NCBI GenBank assembly: GCA_907165275.2
Contig: OU015655.1
Coordinates: forward strand, 13,900,501 to 13,964,500
Direction of reading: 5' to 3'
DNA: 64,000 bases
Origin: Zygaena filipendulae
Taxonomy: Eukaryota; Arthropoda; Insecta; Lepidoptera; Zygaenidae
The notes beneath the pieces were generated by a model that saw nothing but the letters and a program-made list of their open reading frames with translations, ran no database searches and was not told where the DNA came from. Below, one piece after another: positions 33,997-43,968 of the stretch. Both the position numbers and the translations under genes were made by a program. The stretch's first letter is position 1; each line of letters starts with the position of its first letter.

Positions 33997-34439
33997 TTGT
34001 CCGCAAAACTTTAAACGTCTAAGATCGGAATCCCGCCTGTATTGTGTGTATCGAACAAGAACATCATAGTGTATGTACCTAATGGAGAAATAATTTAGTA
34101 ATTTTGGTCTCGGTATTGGTATGCCGACAGATCCACAAATAATTTTGTTCACAGAACGACAAATAAAATCGCCTCGATGACTGTTTAGTTTGATATTAAA
34201 TTATTATTTTATTTCCTATTGAAATTGCAATGAATCTCTTCAAGTTATTGGTCGTATTTCAACAAAATGTATGTATGATGTATTTGTTTTTTGTAAAAAC
34301 TTGGATGACAATTTGTTATCAATCGTTTATTATCGTCCATAATAATACTCATAAAGTTAGACCACAATTGGTACCTAGTACCTACCTACTGGTGCCAATT
34401 AAGTGACACAAAATGATTATTCATAAGCAAAATTTTAAC

Positions 34440-34660
34440 AAAAAAAATTAAACCTACTTCAAGAGTTCCGTTGTCTGTCTCCAAAACTCATCGTAAGATT
34501 TTTATGAAATTTAAATGGGACCATTTCGGAATAAATCCCTTTCAAACAAAAGAGAATTTTACAAATCCGTCTATATATAACGGAGTTATGCCCGAACATA
34601 TATAAAAATATACATATAAACATCCGAACCCTCCTCCTTTTTGATGTCGGTTAAAAAAAC
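34440..34660 (-). repeat. Repeat with aaccgacttc-type end
   Basis: The right end cctcctttttgatgtcggtt recurs in inverted or direct form near 8850, 10522, 30915 and 55445. Function and class unclear. Confidence 0.45.
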
Positions 34661-35068
34661 ATAATATTATTTGGAATTTCATCAAGCGTCATCCTCAAAT
34701 TATTGTTCATTTTAATATTTCAATCCGAAGATTCTTTTGTATAAATTTTATAATATTATAAAAGTATCATTAATTTATATTGTGTGTATAATATACCTAC
34801 CTATTTATAATACTTATTTTATAGAAATGTGATTTATAAATAAAATTATATAAAAATACTATAGCTATGCTCTGCCATATAAATTATTATCAAAGAAATT
34901 GAGTGAGAGAATGTTGTAAGTATAATCAAATAAAACATGAAATGTCAAAGTGACGCGACACTTCATGTAATATTATGTCCACAGTAGAAAATTTTTATAG
35001 ATTGACTGAATTGTATTTAAAAATAACGCATTCATTCTTATAAACTCTACACTTAACACTCCCGATAT

Positions 35069-35421
35069 AACGGTGCATACAAACTACATAACACGAGATA
35101 TTAAAAAAATTATATAACATGTTTCAAATAAACACTGAATATTATTTCAAATGTTATATAACTTAGTCACGTTAGTTTTTTTTTGTGTTTTTATTTTATT
35201 AATAATTAAAAGGACAGTGAAACGTCCTATCAGCGACGCATTGTGGATAGCATAGGACTGAAAAAGGAGGAACGATAATGGTTGTATAACATTGTTATGT
35301 TGCATTGTTATTCTAATGTAGTCTTGTTTTTTAATGTTGAATAACAATGTTACATAGTGTGAACATGTTATATAACACAAGTTATCAAACAGGTTACATA
35401 GTCTGTAGGTACGCACCGTAA
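35069..35421. repeat. MITE-9, TIR element
   Basis: acggtgcatacaaactacat and tagtctgtaggtacgcaccgt are imperfect inverted ends; atgttatataac motifs repeat just inside both. Confidence 0.55.
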
Positions 35422-35890
35422 TAGATTTTTAAGAGATTTCTTAACTCTGTGGATATTGTTGATAGTCGAAACATATGCTGTGTTCGAACTTCGTCTTTTA
35501 CATTAAAAATCCATATTCCATACATAATTTTGTTTCATAAAAGGGTTTTGTTTCATTTGTTTAATTTTATTTTGTTTGATGTAATTAAGAAATTTGATTG
35601 TAAAAATGATTATATAATAAGGAATAAAATTTTACTAATACATATTGTATTTATACTCATAATAAATGCACTTTATAACCTTCTGCGACATGAATGTAAA
35701 TATATAATAAATTGCCACTTACCGCAAAGGATATATAAAATGCAAATATTTTTTTCTTAATTTACACCTTTCATTAAGTAAACTAGGTAGTTCTCAATTG
35801 TAGATTTTATTATTTACACACATATTATTATGTATTAAAGATTACAACTTTGATTGAATTATTTTTTCTATTGTAACGTATAAGAAATAC

Positions 35891-36219
35891 ATAATAGGCA
35901 TGTTGACTAATTTTTATTTTTTAGTCCGTCTTGTAGGTTATAAAAAATATTGGACACGTATTTTTTCTTTTTTTACGTAATCAAAAAAATAACGGCGATA
36001 TATTGAGGTGAAATTCCGCGTGACGTCACTATTCTGACAGTTTGTATGGCGGTTTTATCGGTTAGTGACGTCACGACTCCCTCACCCTAAACTTTAATGC
36101 GCTTTATCTCTGTATATATTAATTTATTTGAAAAAGCAAAAAATACGTGTCTATTGTTTTTATATTTTCTAACTGACGGACTAGAATTTTGATTTTCAAA
36201 AGTAGTCCACATCCCTATT
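35891..36219 (+). repeat. MITE-1 copy, well preserved
   Basis: taataggcatgttgactaat to gtagtccacatccctatta; two TGACGTCA cores. Confidence 0.85.
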
Positions 36220-36229
36220 ATCCTATGAA

Positions 36230-37600
36230 AAGCGTATGTGTTGCTACACCTACTGTAGTTATATGTGTTATATTTGATTATTTTGTTATCATGAATAAGT
36301 TGAAATATATAAGTATATACCTATATTTTATTGTTTATAAATAAACCAAAAATTTGGCATGTAAATGTAGTAAAATTTTTTAATTGTTATACACGTATTT
36401 TTGTTTAAAAATTGTATTTACGCGGTTTTTTTGTCGCATAGATAGGTATAGGATGGATCGCAATTCGCATTTAAAGTTGTAATTTAAAGTGTATACAGAA
36501 ATTAAAATAGCGTTGCTATATATCTTTTAAGATATTTTAAAAGAAATCCATAGTAGAATATGTAAAAAAGGTAAATACAATTTGTGTATGATAATACCTG
36601 TATGCACTTAAGGCGTTTTTTAAAAAGACCGCGCAATTATATGTAATAATACGTTCGTTATTTCACTGATTTTATTTATAGTTTACAAATAATTTATAAA
36701 ACATTGCCATAAAAAATTCAATATTGGCAGATTTATTAGTGTTGTCAAGACTGTAATAGTAACTATAAAACCTCTATTGTCGTTCTGCGATTCTGGTAGT
36801 TTTTGTATATCCACGAAACCACTCCGGTTCGAAATATTGCAAATAAGCAAAAACTGTGCATCCATAATAAATCAGATTCAATCGCTATTTGAGTTTTCCT
36901 TTACTCTCCTTTATTATCCGTTCATGTCCAAATTTCAGGGTTAATCCAACACGTTGACTTGGAACGCTACGTGCCAAATTCACATATTCAATTTCATGAT
37001 ATTTACATTACCTTACTTAGTTCTAGCGTGAAGTGCGTTCAAACATACGAACTGACAAAAAACCAAAAAAATAACAGTATTCTATCACTTTCTTTTTCTT
37101 TTTAAGGCTTTCGCATAAAATGCATTTATCTAGTTTCAAGCAGGTATAATAAAGTACATAATTGCAAACCATAGTGCTTTAATTTTTACTGCATGAATTT
37201 CGGAACTGTACCTACTGTACCTACAGTGTACATACCTTAAACGTTATATATGTAAATGATAGTGGAAATCGCATTAAGATCTGTCCAGTTTAGAAGAAAT
37301 AAGCAAACACACAGACGACGCAAAAGCGACTTAGTTTTATACAACCTATTCAAGAAAAAGAGGTACGGATTAGGCTATTTCACTGTTGTTGAAATGTTGA
37401 TATCCAATAATTACACTCGATAATATCATGGTGGATAAGAATAACATAAGCGACAAAATAGATTTGAAATAGTCTATATCTGTCTCTTTCAAAAAAGGAA
37501 TTTTGTATGGTGGTTGTAGGGCGCTACAAGCCGAGTGACGTCACTATAGGACTAGCGTTTTCCTTGTCTAACTTGAACTTAAGTCATATCTCTGAAAGTA
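36230..37600. other. AT-rich intergenic DNA
   Basis: No gene seen. A MITE-1-like scrap (gtatggtggttgtagggcgc, gagtgacgtcacta) lies near 37507-37552. Confidence 0.45.
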
Positions 37601-37608
37601 CAAAAGAT

Positions 37609-37826
37609 ATTTGGACATAAATAAGCAATAGTGTTTTTACCCACACTGTAGAAATTTTGAGTAAATCGGGTTTTAAAAGTAGGAGCACCATTTGTGTCAA
37701 CATTTTTTATGTTCAATATTTAGTTACATATTTAAGCAATGTAATAAGGTAAACACATAAATAAAAAACGTTCCCTAACTCTCAATAAATCGTTCTGAAT
37801 CAATAACTGTTGTTGCTTATCTGTGC
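37609..37826 (+). repeat. MITE-2 copy 3
   Basis: ttggacataaataagcaata start; the right end is shortened (gttgcttatctgtgc). Confidence 0.75.
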
Positions 37827-38309
37827 TTACACTACTAATACATAAAGGTTTATAAAAAATAAACACTAAAGTATGCCCCTCTCAACCTGGCAGTTTGAAT
37901 AGTACCCGTGCCTTTAAACTTGTGAAATTATTTTCGTTACTAGTCGATCCCTACTGTTTCGCCTTTCAACGTTCCTGGGGGAATTCGGGATAAGTTCTCA
38001 CTTATATCACCCAGGAACACTATACTGTTCCTATAAGTGAAAGATTTTTAAAAATTTGGGTTTACTTTTGGGTTAGTTACTATCCATTACAAATTTACAA
38101 ACAAATATAGGTACAAACAAATTTAAACCTTTTTGAACTAGCTGTGCTCCGCGGTTTTACCCGCGTGAGTTTCGGAATTCCCGCAAGAAGTCCAAAGTAG
38201 CCTAATTTACTCTTTATGACATCAGGTAGTTAGCAGTGAAAGTCCAGTCAAAATCGGTCCAACCGTTTCGGAGATTCACCCGCGTAAGTTTCGGAATTCC
38301 CGCAGGAAC

Positions 38310-40694
38310 TCCCAAACTCCTTTTATTATTCTTCTTACAATAACAAACACAAAGAAAAGGCAATATATTTTCATTTTTTAATATTTAAGGTGTGTACATT
38401 TATAGAAAAATAGCTTAATAATATTGATCTAGAAACTAGATTACAAAATTATATAAATCTAATTTACCAAGTAAGTACAGTCTCCATTAGTGGACGGAGC
38501 TTTTGAAACTAGTATTATAACCTTTTCAGCTAATGTAATACAAAATAAACTCCTTTTCTGAAGACAGTTCATTAATTATTATTAGATCTGATGCACAGTA
38601 GGTACCTAACTGTCTAAAGTATATTATGAAAATTACCTAATACAATTGCGTCAAATGTCGGATATAATAATAATAGTAGCTACAAAACAAAGAACAAACA
38701 TAAAAATTATAAGGATAGAAATTAATACATTTTATTAAATTATTGTATCATTAACAGTTACATGAAACATTCATTGTGTTGAGTACAGTTTATGCGAAAT
38801 ATAAAAGCATTAGCCCTAGAATAGGTAATCACACCACAGTGCGAATATCGGTACAGTGGTGCAACTTCTCTACAGAACGCGGATATCCATCGAATGATAT
38901 CAACGACACGATCTCGTCTTCACTTAGAATACGCTAATAAGCGTAAAGATTCAAATTTTTGAAACACGGTAACTTTAAGCCCGCACCTAAATTACGCACT
39001 TTCGGTCAACTTTGTCGACACAACTCTAATTAAACTATGAAAATTTGTTGAACATAAATGTTGCTATTTTTAATACACAAGCTCTGAATTGCCCCCACAA
39101 GACTCGACGAACTTGACCAGGATTTGAATAAAATTATATCGAAATTGTGATCATCTAAAATTTGCTTTTTTACTTTATTAACTAAACGTACCAAAAACTA
39201 ATTTTACTTCACATTATATAGAAACAAATTAGAGGATAAGTTTTATCACTCCCAATTTGTCAGAATACATCCAGTTTACATAAATCATATCATAAAAATA
39301 TCACAGTGTCGCGGTCGACAAACTGACTGGATATTAGACTGTGGTCATACCATATAATAGTGGGAGACTGGTCAGTAGAGTAACTATTTGTCAAGTAATT
39401 CATCAATTTAATTCTACAACCTATGAGTATATCTTAATGTTTTTCTATATTTTAATAACTATTGGAAGAGGAATGTCAACATAATATCTTTTTTATCACA
39501 GTATAAATAGTATAACATTATAAGTTTTATTTTGCAATTCATCATGCATCTATGAGCAAATTTATGGCAGAATTCACTTCATATCTTTATTCCTAGAACA
39601 ATTTTATCAGTGTTAAGTTTAAACACTATTGATTCCCCAACGATTTCACTATTAAACATCTATAAGGTATAGTCTATAAAAGTTATATTCATATTTATGT
39701 TTAAATACAAAAAGATCGCAATGTCAAATGGTATGAAATTCAAATTCAAGAATTCTATTATGGTCATTTTTATATTGTCAATATTATGTATAAAATTTGA
39801 TTTTGCTCTTTTGAATAAGACCCAATCAACACAAAATCTTTTTCAAAAATTCCATTACAGGACCACACCACTGGAGTGTAGAACTACCTTTTTTGGGTAA
39901 CATGTTTTTAAGTTTACTGTATCATTTATGTGCTTGTGTAGTAAAATGTTTCAAAAGTTTAATTTTTATGGCTACAGCCGCATGCATGCTACCGTAGGTA
40001 CTGCAATATTTCACATAAGAATTTAGTTATAGGTACCTATAATATATTATCTTTAACTTCATATTATGTCAATGATGATGTCATGAAATAAAATGAAAAA
40101 TCACAAAACTGATTAGCACATTGTTTTTTAAAATGTTTTGGCTCTTATAAAAATAAAGATCTGAAGAAATTTATTACAAAAACGTACCATTTTTTATCTA
40201 TCACAAACCACAATTAAATCAATACTTTATGAAAAATTGAGCAATCAAAAATTAATTTGTATCATTTTATAATTTAAGATGGAAGAGTTATTATTATTAC
40301 AAAGTAATTTAATTGTTTTATATGGTAAAAAGGCAGAGATGACAAAACTACACATCTTTGAATACTTATGTTCAATGAAAAATGACTGGTGATCAAAGTC
40401 GAAATTATTTAAGTTTGTGTTTAATTTTGGCACCAAATAAAATTATATCCTATTCTAAACTCAGTGTCCAGTAGTTGAATAAAAAAAAACTGGCCATTAT
40501 ACCACAAAAAGAATGAAGGACAAATAAACAAAAACGCAGTAATTGGAAATCCATAATAATACATATGGACAGAAACACAAACAAAATCTAGGACAAGCTG
40601 ACTGTTTATGGAAAATAATTCAATTTGTATAACTCAATTCAATTTGTAAATAAATCACTGACTAATCATATTATTTATCTATTAATATGGCATG
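38310..40694 (-). other. Repeat-poor stretch, possible 3' UTR of the CaaX-box gene
   Basis: More than 2 kb without any Helitron or MITE, unusual for this window, directly downstream of the stop codon at 40695. Minus-strand AATAAA forms are plentiful in such AT-rich DNA, so the end cannot be fixed. Interpretation is inferred from the absence of insertions. Confidence 0.35.
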
Positions 40695-40961
40695 TTACAT
40701 AAGGACACAGTCACAGCACTGTACAGTATAATATAAACATTTTATACCACAGCCATCTTCATCTTCTACCGCAGCTGGGGTTGAAGCAGTTGACCTTACC
40801 TTGTGCGGTGGTGGCCGTCTTAAATATACACTATCAACTTTGTCTTCATGTTTGCTATCCTTAAATATGTTATTGGATGATTTGTTAATTTTTTCATAAT
40901 CATCGCTGTCTTCTTTAGTATTATTTCTATCTGCATTTTCATTCTTGTCACCCGCACCATC
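40695..40961 (-). CDS. CaaX-box membrane protein, exon 3 and stop
   Basis: Acceptor ttgttttgcag; 88 residues from DGAGDKNENADRNN to the Cys-rich CVLM end, then TAG or similar stop at 40697. The intron before it holds a tRNA-derived SINE piece near 41290-41345. Confidence 0.8.
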   Translation of the reverse strand, partial: DGAGDKNENADRNNTKEDSDDYEKINKSSNNIFKDSKHEDKVDSVYLRRPPPHKVRSTASTPAAVEDEDGCGIKCLYYTVQCCDCVLM

Positions 40962-41984
40962 CTGCAAAACAAAAAATGACAGTAACATTGAAGAAAATTA
41001 CATCGATTTGAGTGATGTCACGAGTGATATTTTAGCTGTCAAGATAGCATTAGCGGAAACAAAACTCTTAGATTTTGACTAAGGCCACTGATGCTTTTTG
41101 CCACAAAAGTCTGTCAAGTGTGAATGCTACTACACAAAAACTATCCAATAGAATTAAAAGAGAATAAGATTATATTATGCTGACTCAACATACAGGACTT
41201 AATATACTTTTTTATATGAAATACATAATTATACTTGAGTTGCATACTAAAAACCTAGATTCCAGAACTATTCATCACATGTTTAATTTGATGCAGGGAT
41301 CGAGTCCGTGGCACCTGGTGTAGCAGTCAGACTTGCGAACAACTATGATAGAATATAATAATTTTTATTGCAGAACAGACTACAAGCCAATAGTACTGTC
41401 GTAAATAAGTTTAGAGAAAGTGTGATGTTTATAGACTTACTATGCTCTGTTCCCACTCTTTCTGTTCACGAGAAATAAATTCTTTCTTTTCATCTTGGTT
41501 TTTGTCTGCACTGTCCTCTGGCACTGCAGTGTTGACCAGCGCTACTTCATTACGGGCAGCCGTTGCTAGCAATGCCTTAGTCTTTTCCGGCACAATTACC
41601 TCGGTGTCCTCTTCTTTATTCTTTAATGCTTGGTTATCAGGCGAGTCTCCAGACATGCTGTAGAACAACCAAAGTTTAAAAGCTAAGATAACAAGGAAAA
41701 CTGTTGACGCGAAAATCTTGGCGACTGCTGTGAACCGCAAAAACGGAACAGTCACGTATAAATGCAGTGGTTATATTATTCTCTTTGCAATCACGGCACA
41801 AGGAACATACTAATTGTATAACAAGTCACGAATACCCAATGTTCGCGAAAAGACCACCATGCAACGCACGAATGCCATGTAAACAATAGCTCATTGAAAA
41901 TCTCATATTGCACCGTACAATATCCTAACAAATCTTCACCTTACTATTGATGATACTGTTGGTTCTCCCGACAATCGACGCCAT
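40695..41984 (-). CDS. Small membrane protein with Cys-rich tail ending in a CaaX-like box (197 aa)
   Basis: Exons 41984-41945, 41727-41441 and 40961-40695 join in phase to 198 codons. The start ACATGGCG at 41984 has a good context, donor ATA|gtaagg and acceptor gcggttcacag fit exactly in phase (1). The frame also runs back to a GTG at 41755 with no ATG, which is why the upstream exon is needed. Features: N-terminal hydrophobic helix, residues about 18-36 (IFASTVFLVILAFKLWLFY); a long acidic/Lys-rich, probably disordered middle; then PPPHKV and a Cys-rich end, GCGIKCLYYTVQCCDCVLM. CVLM fits the CaaX prenylation pattern, with further cysteines that could be palmitoylated; the tail also resembles cysteine-rich CYSTM-type ends. 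I do not recognise the protein by name. Confidence 0.72.
41285..41345 (-). repeat. tRNA-derived SINE fragment
   Basis: Minus strand: gcaagtctgactgctacacc followed by ggactcgatccctg, a B-box-like sequence. Confidence 0.5.
41441..41727 (-). CDS. CaaX-box membrane protein, exon 2
   Basis: Carries the membrane helix and the acidic segment to EQKEWEQSI. Acceptor cacag (a second AG three bases on, cacagcag, is in frame). Donor ATA|gtaagt is consensus. Confidence 0.8.
41945..41984 (-). CDS. CaaX-box membrane protein, exon 1
   Basis: Encodes MASIVGRTNSIIN plus one base. Predicted from start context, donor and phase; an alternative is translation from Met 37 in exon 2 (MSGDSPD), which would lose the membrane helix. 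Confidence 0.6.
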
Positions 41985-42319
41985 GTGCTAATGATGGTTT
42001 CAAAATTGTTGTTCTCTTGCATTTTGATAAGTAAAAACAAATTCACCAAAAAGTTTGCTACGTGACTCGTGACTGATTAATTGAATAAAAATAAAGAAAA
42101 AAATTACTATCAAATATTTGTCAACACCGTGTTTGTAAATTCGTATCTTCTTCACAAGTACATTAGAAAAATCGTAATTTTGATATTGTTTTATGTTATG
42201 AAAATCGGCAGAGACAATTTTTAGATTAGATTTTTGAAAATAAATGTTGAAGGAGTCGAGTTGACTGAGAGTTGACTGCTGAATTAGGGGTGTCAAAAAA
42301 TTATTGCTTTTTATATTAA

Positions 42320-43075
42320 TCGATTATTTATCTAAAATAATAAATTTTAATAAATCGATTAAACAAATCATATCAAATTAAATTTACATTTGGAAGGAAC
42401 CCAGTAAAAAAAGATTTGAGAGGATATCTTGAGGCCAACCGCCAAAAGTTTGTCGTTTTATTTCTTTACTAACTTTATAAATCGTTTTATTTCAGTATTA
42501 ATTTAATAATGTAAAATGTAGCAGTTACTATTTCTAGTTAATAATTGTTTAACAAAGTATAAAGATAAAAAATATTATAATTTGTTTTGTATTTAGTTTT
42601 GAAATCGTGTTGGTTTATATTCTTTAAACTTATAATTTTATTTGATTTTTATTCTGATAAATTACCAATATTTTAGTTCTATTACTAAAAAAGGCATCTA
42701 TTATATTATCATAATATACCTACTAGCTGTCCCACCCGTGGTTTCACCCATGGTAAAAAATTTCAATGTTCCCGCTGGAATTTCAAAATAAAATAAAGGC
42801 ATATCCTTTCTCTTCAATCACACAACAAATCTTCGAAAAGTGAAAAATGCAAGAAAATCCGTTAAATAATTTTCAAGTTTTCGAAAACAGACAGACAGAT
42901 TTGCAGAGGTGAGAGGACTTTGTTTTTTAACAATAATGTACCTAAGGATATTATAATGAAATTTTTTTTCCACATAATCGATTATTTATTTTAACTAAAA
43001 TCTATTCTGATGATATCGATTATAATTGAAAAGAGAAAAATCGATTTTTAAATACCTAATCGATTTTTTACATAA
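42320..43075. repeat. REP-I copy 2, carrying a Helitron
   Basis: Shares both ends and the order of inner blocks with the element at 10190-11690. A Helitron lies at 42723-42955. As at BAG6, it is a few hundred bases upstream of the start of a minus-strand gene. Confidence 0.6.
42723..42955 (-). repeat. Helitron-like element
   Basis: ctagctgtcccacccgtggt start; gacagacagatttgcagagg near the other end. Confidence 0.6.
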
Positions 43076-43426
43076 TGCTTACGTCCCTAAGAAAACAAGT
43101 CTGTGACACTTGACAGTTGACACTGGGAAACTACGCTACCTAAAAAAAGATAACAATGGCGCGAAGGTGAATATTGTCGAAACGGAAGATTATTATCTAT
43201 CGATACACAAAATCCTCAAAGAAATTGTTCTAATGTACGTGTACTGTGGTACCAATAAACTAATTGAATTACCTAGTTGTCTCAGTACCTATCCAAATAA
43301 AGGCCTTTTCTTTCTTTTTAATTAAAATAAAATTTCGTGATCTCGCCTTCAATGGGCAAATCAAAATGAATTATTCAATAGTACTACCATGGATCAATAT
43401 TGGTCCATGGTACTACTTACTAGGCA

Positions 43427-43593
43427 CTAGCTATTCCCTGCGGTTTCACCCGCGTTTCGGAGTTCCTGGATCCGGATCCGGATTCCGGGATCAAAAGTAG
43501 GCACCAAAATTACATGATGATCGGTCGAGCCCATGAGCCGTTAAGGCATGAAAGCGTAACAGACAGACATTCACATTTGTAATATTAGTAGGG
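43427..43593 (-). repeat. Helitron-like element
   Basis: ctagctattccctgcggttt to aatattagtaggga. A separate 13-bp palindrome pair (gtactaccatgg/ccatggtactac) sits at 43381-43413. Confidence 0.7.
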
Positions 43594-43652
43594 ATTCTTT
43601 AAAAAGAAATACCTAGGTACTTAATAGAAAAATGTGTTTACAACTAGGTAGG

Positions 43653-43891
43653 TAGGTACAGTGGGCCACATAGACAAGTATACCACCTTGTTAAATTTAC
43701 ACTGTTTATAAACGTCTTGATGACGTTATAAGTGCCGTTTTTGCAGCTCCAATATTCGTTTTTCGCTTGTATTGGAATTTGGAGCTTGGAGCTACAAAAC
43801 GGCAACTTATAACGTCATACAGACGTTTTACAAACGGTATAATTTTTATAAGGTGGTATAGGTACTTGTTTATGTGGCCCACTGTACCTAC
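43653..43891. repeat. MITE-6, near-complete palindrome
   Basis: The element folds back on itself along almost its whole length: taggtacagtgggccacata at the left, tatgtggcccactgtaccta at the right, with gccgtttt, gagctcc-type and ataacgtcat blocks mirrored inside. Confidence 0.85.
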
Positions 43892-43968
43892 AGTAGTCTT
43901 TAGTAGTTTCTTAAAAGTACCTAAGTACTAACTTAATAACATTAATATTATCACTACGTGATAGGTAC

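Noticed and set aside
41429..41755. Open frame with a GTG start for the CaaX-box protein
   Set aside because: GTG starts are not expected in an animal nuclear gene; an upstream ATG exon with matching phase exists at 41984.
43110..43325. 71-codon plus-strand frame beside REP-I
   Set aside because: It starts at TTG with no splice support and no recognisable domain.
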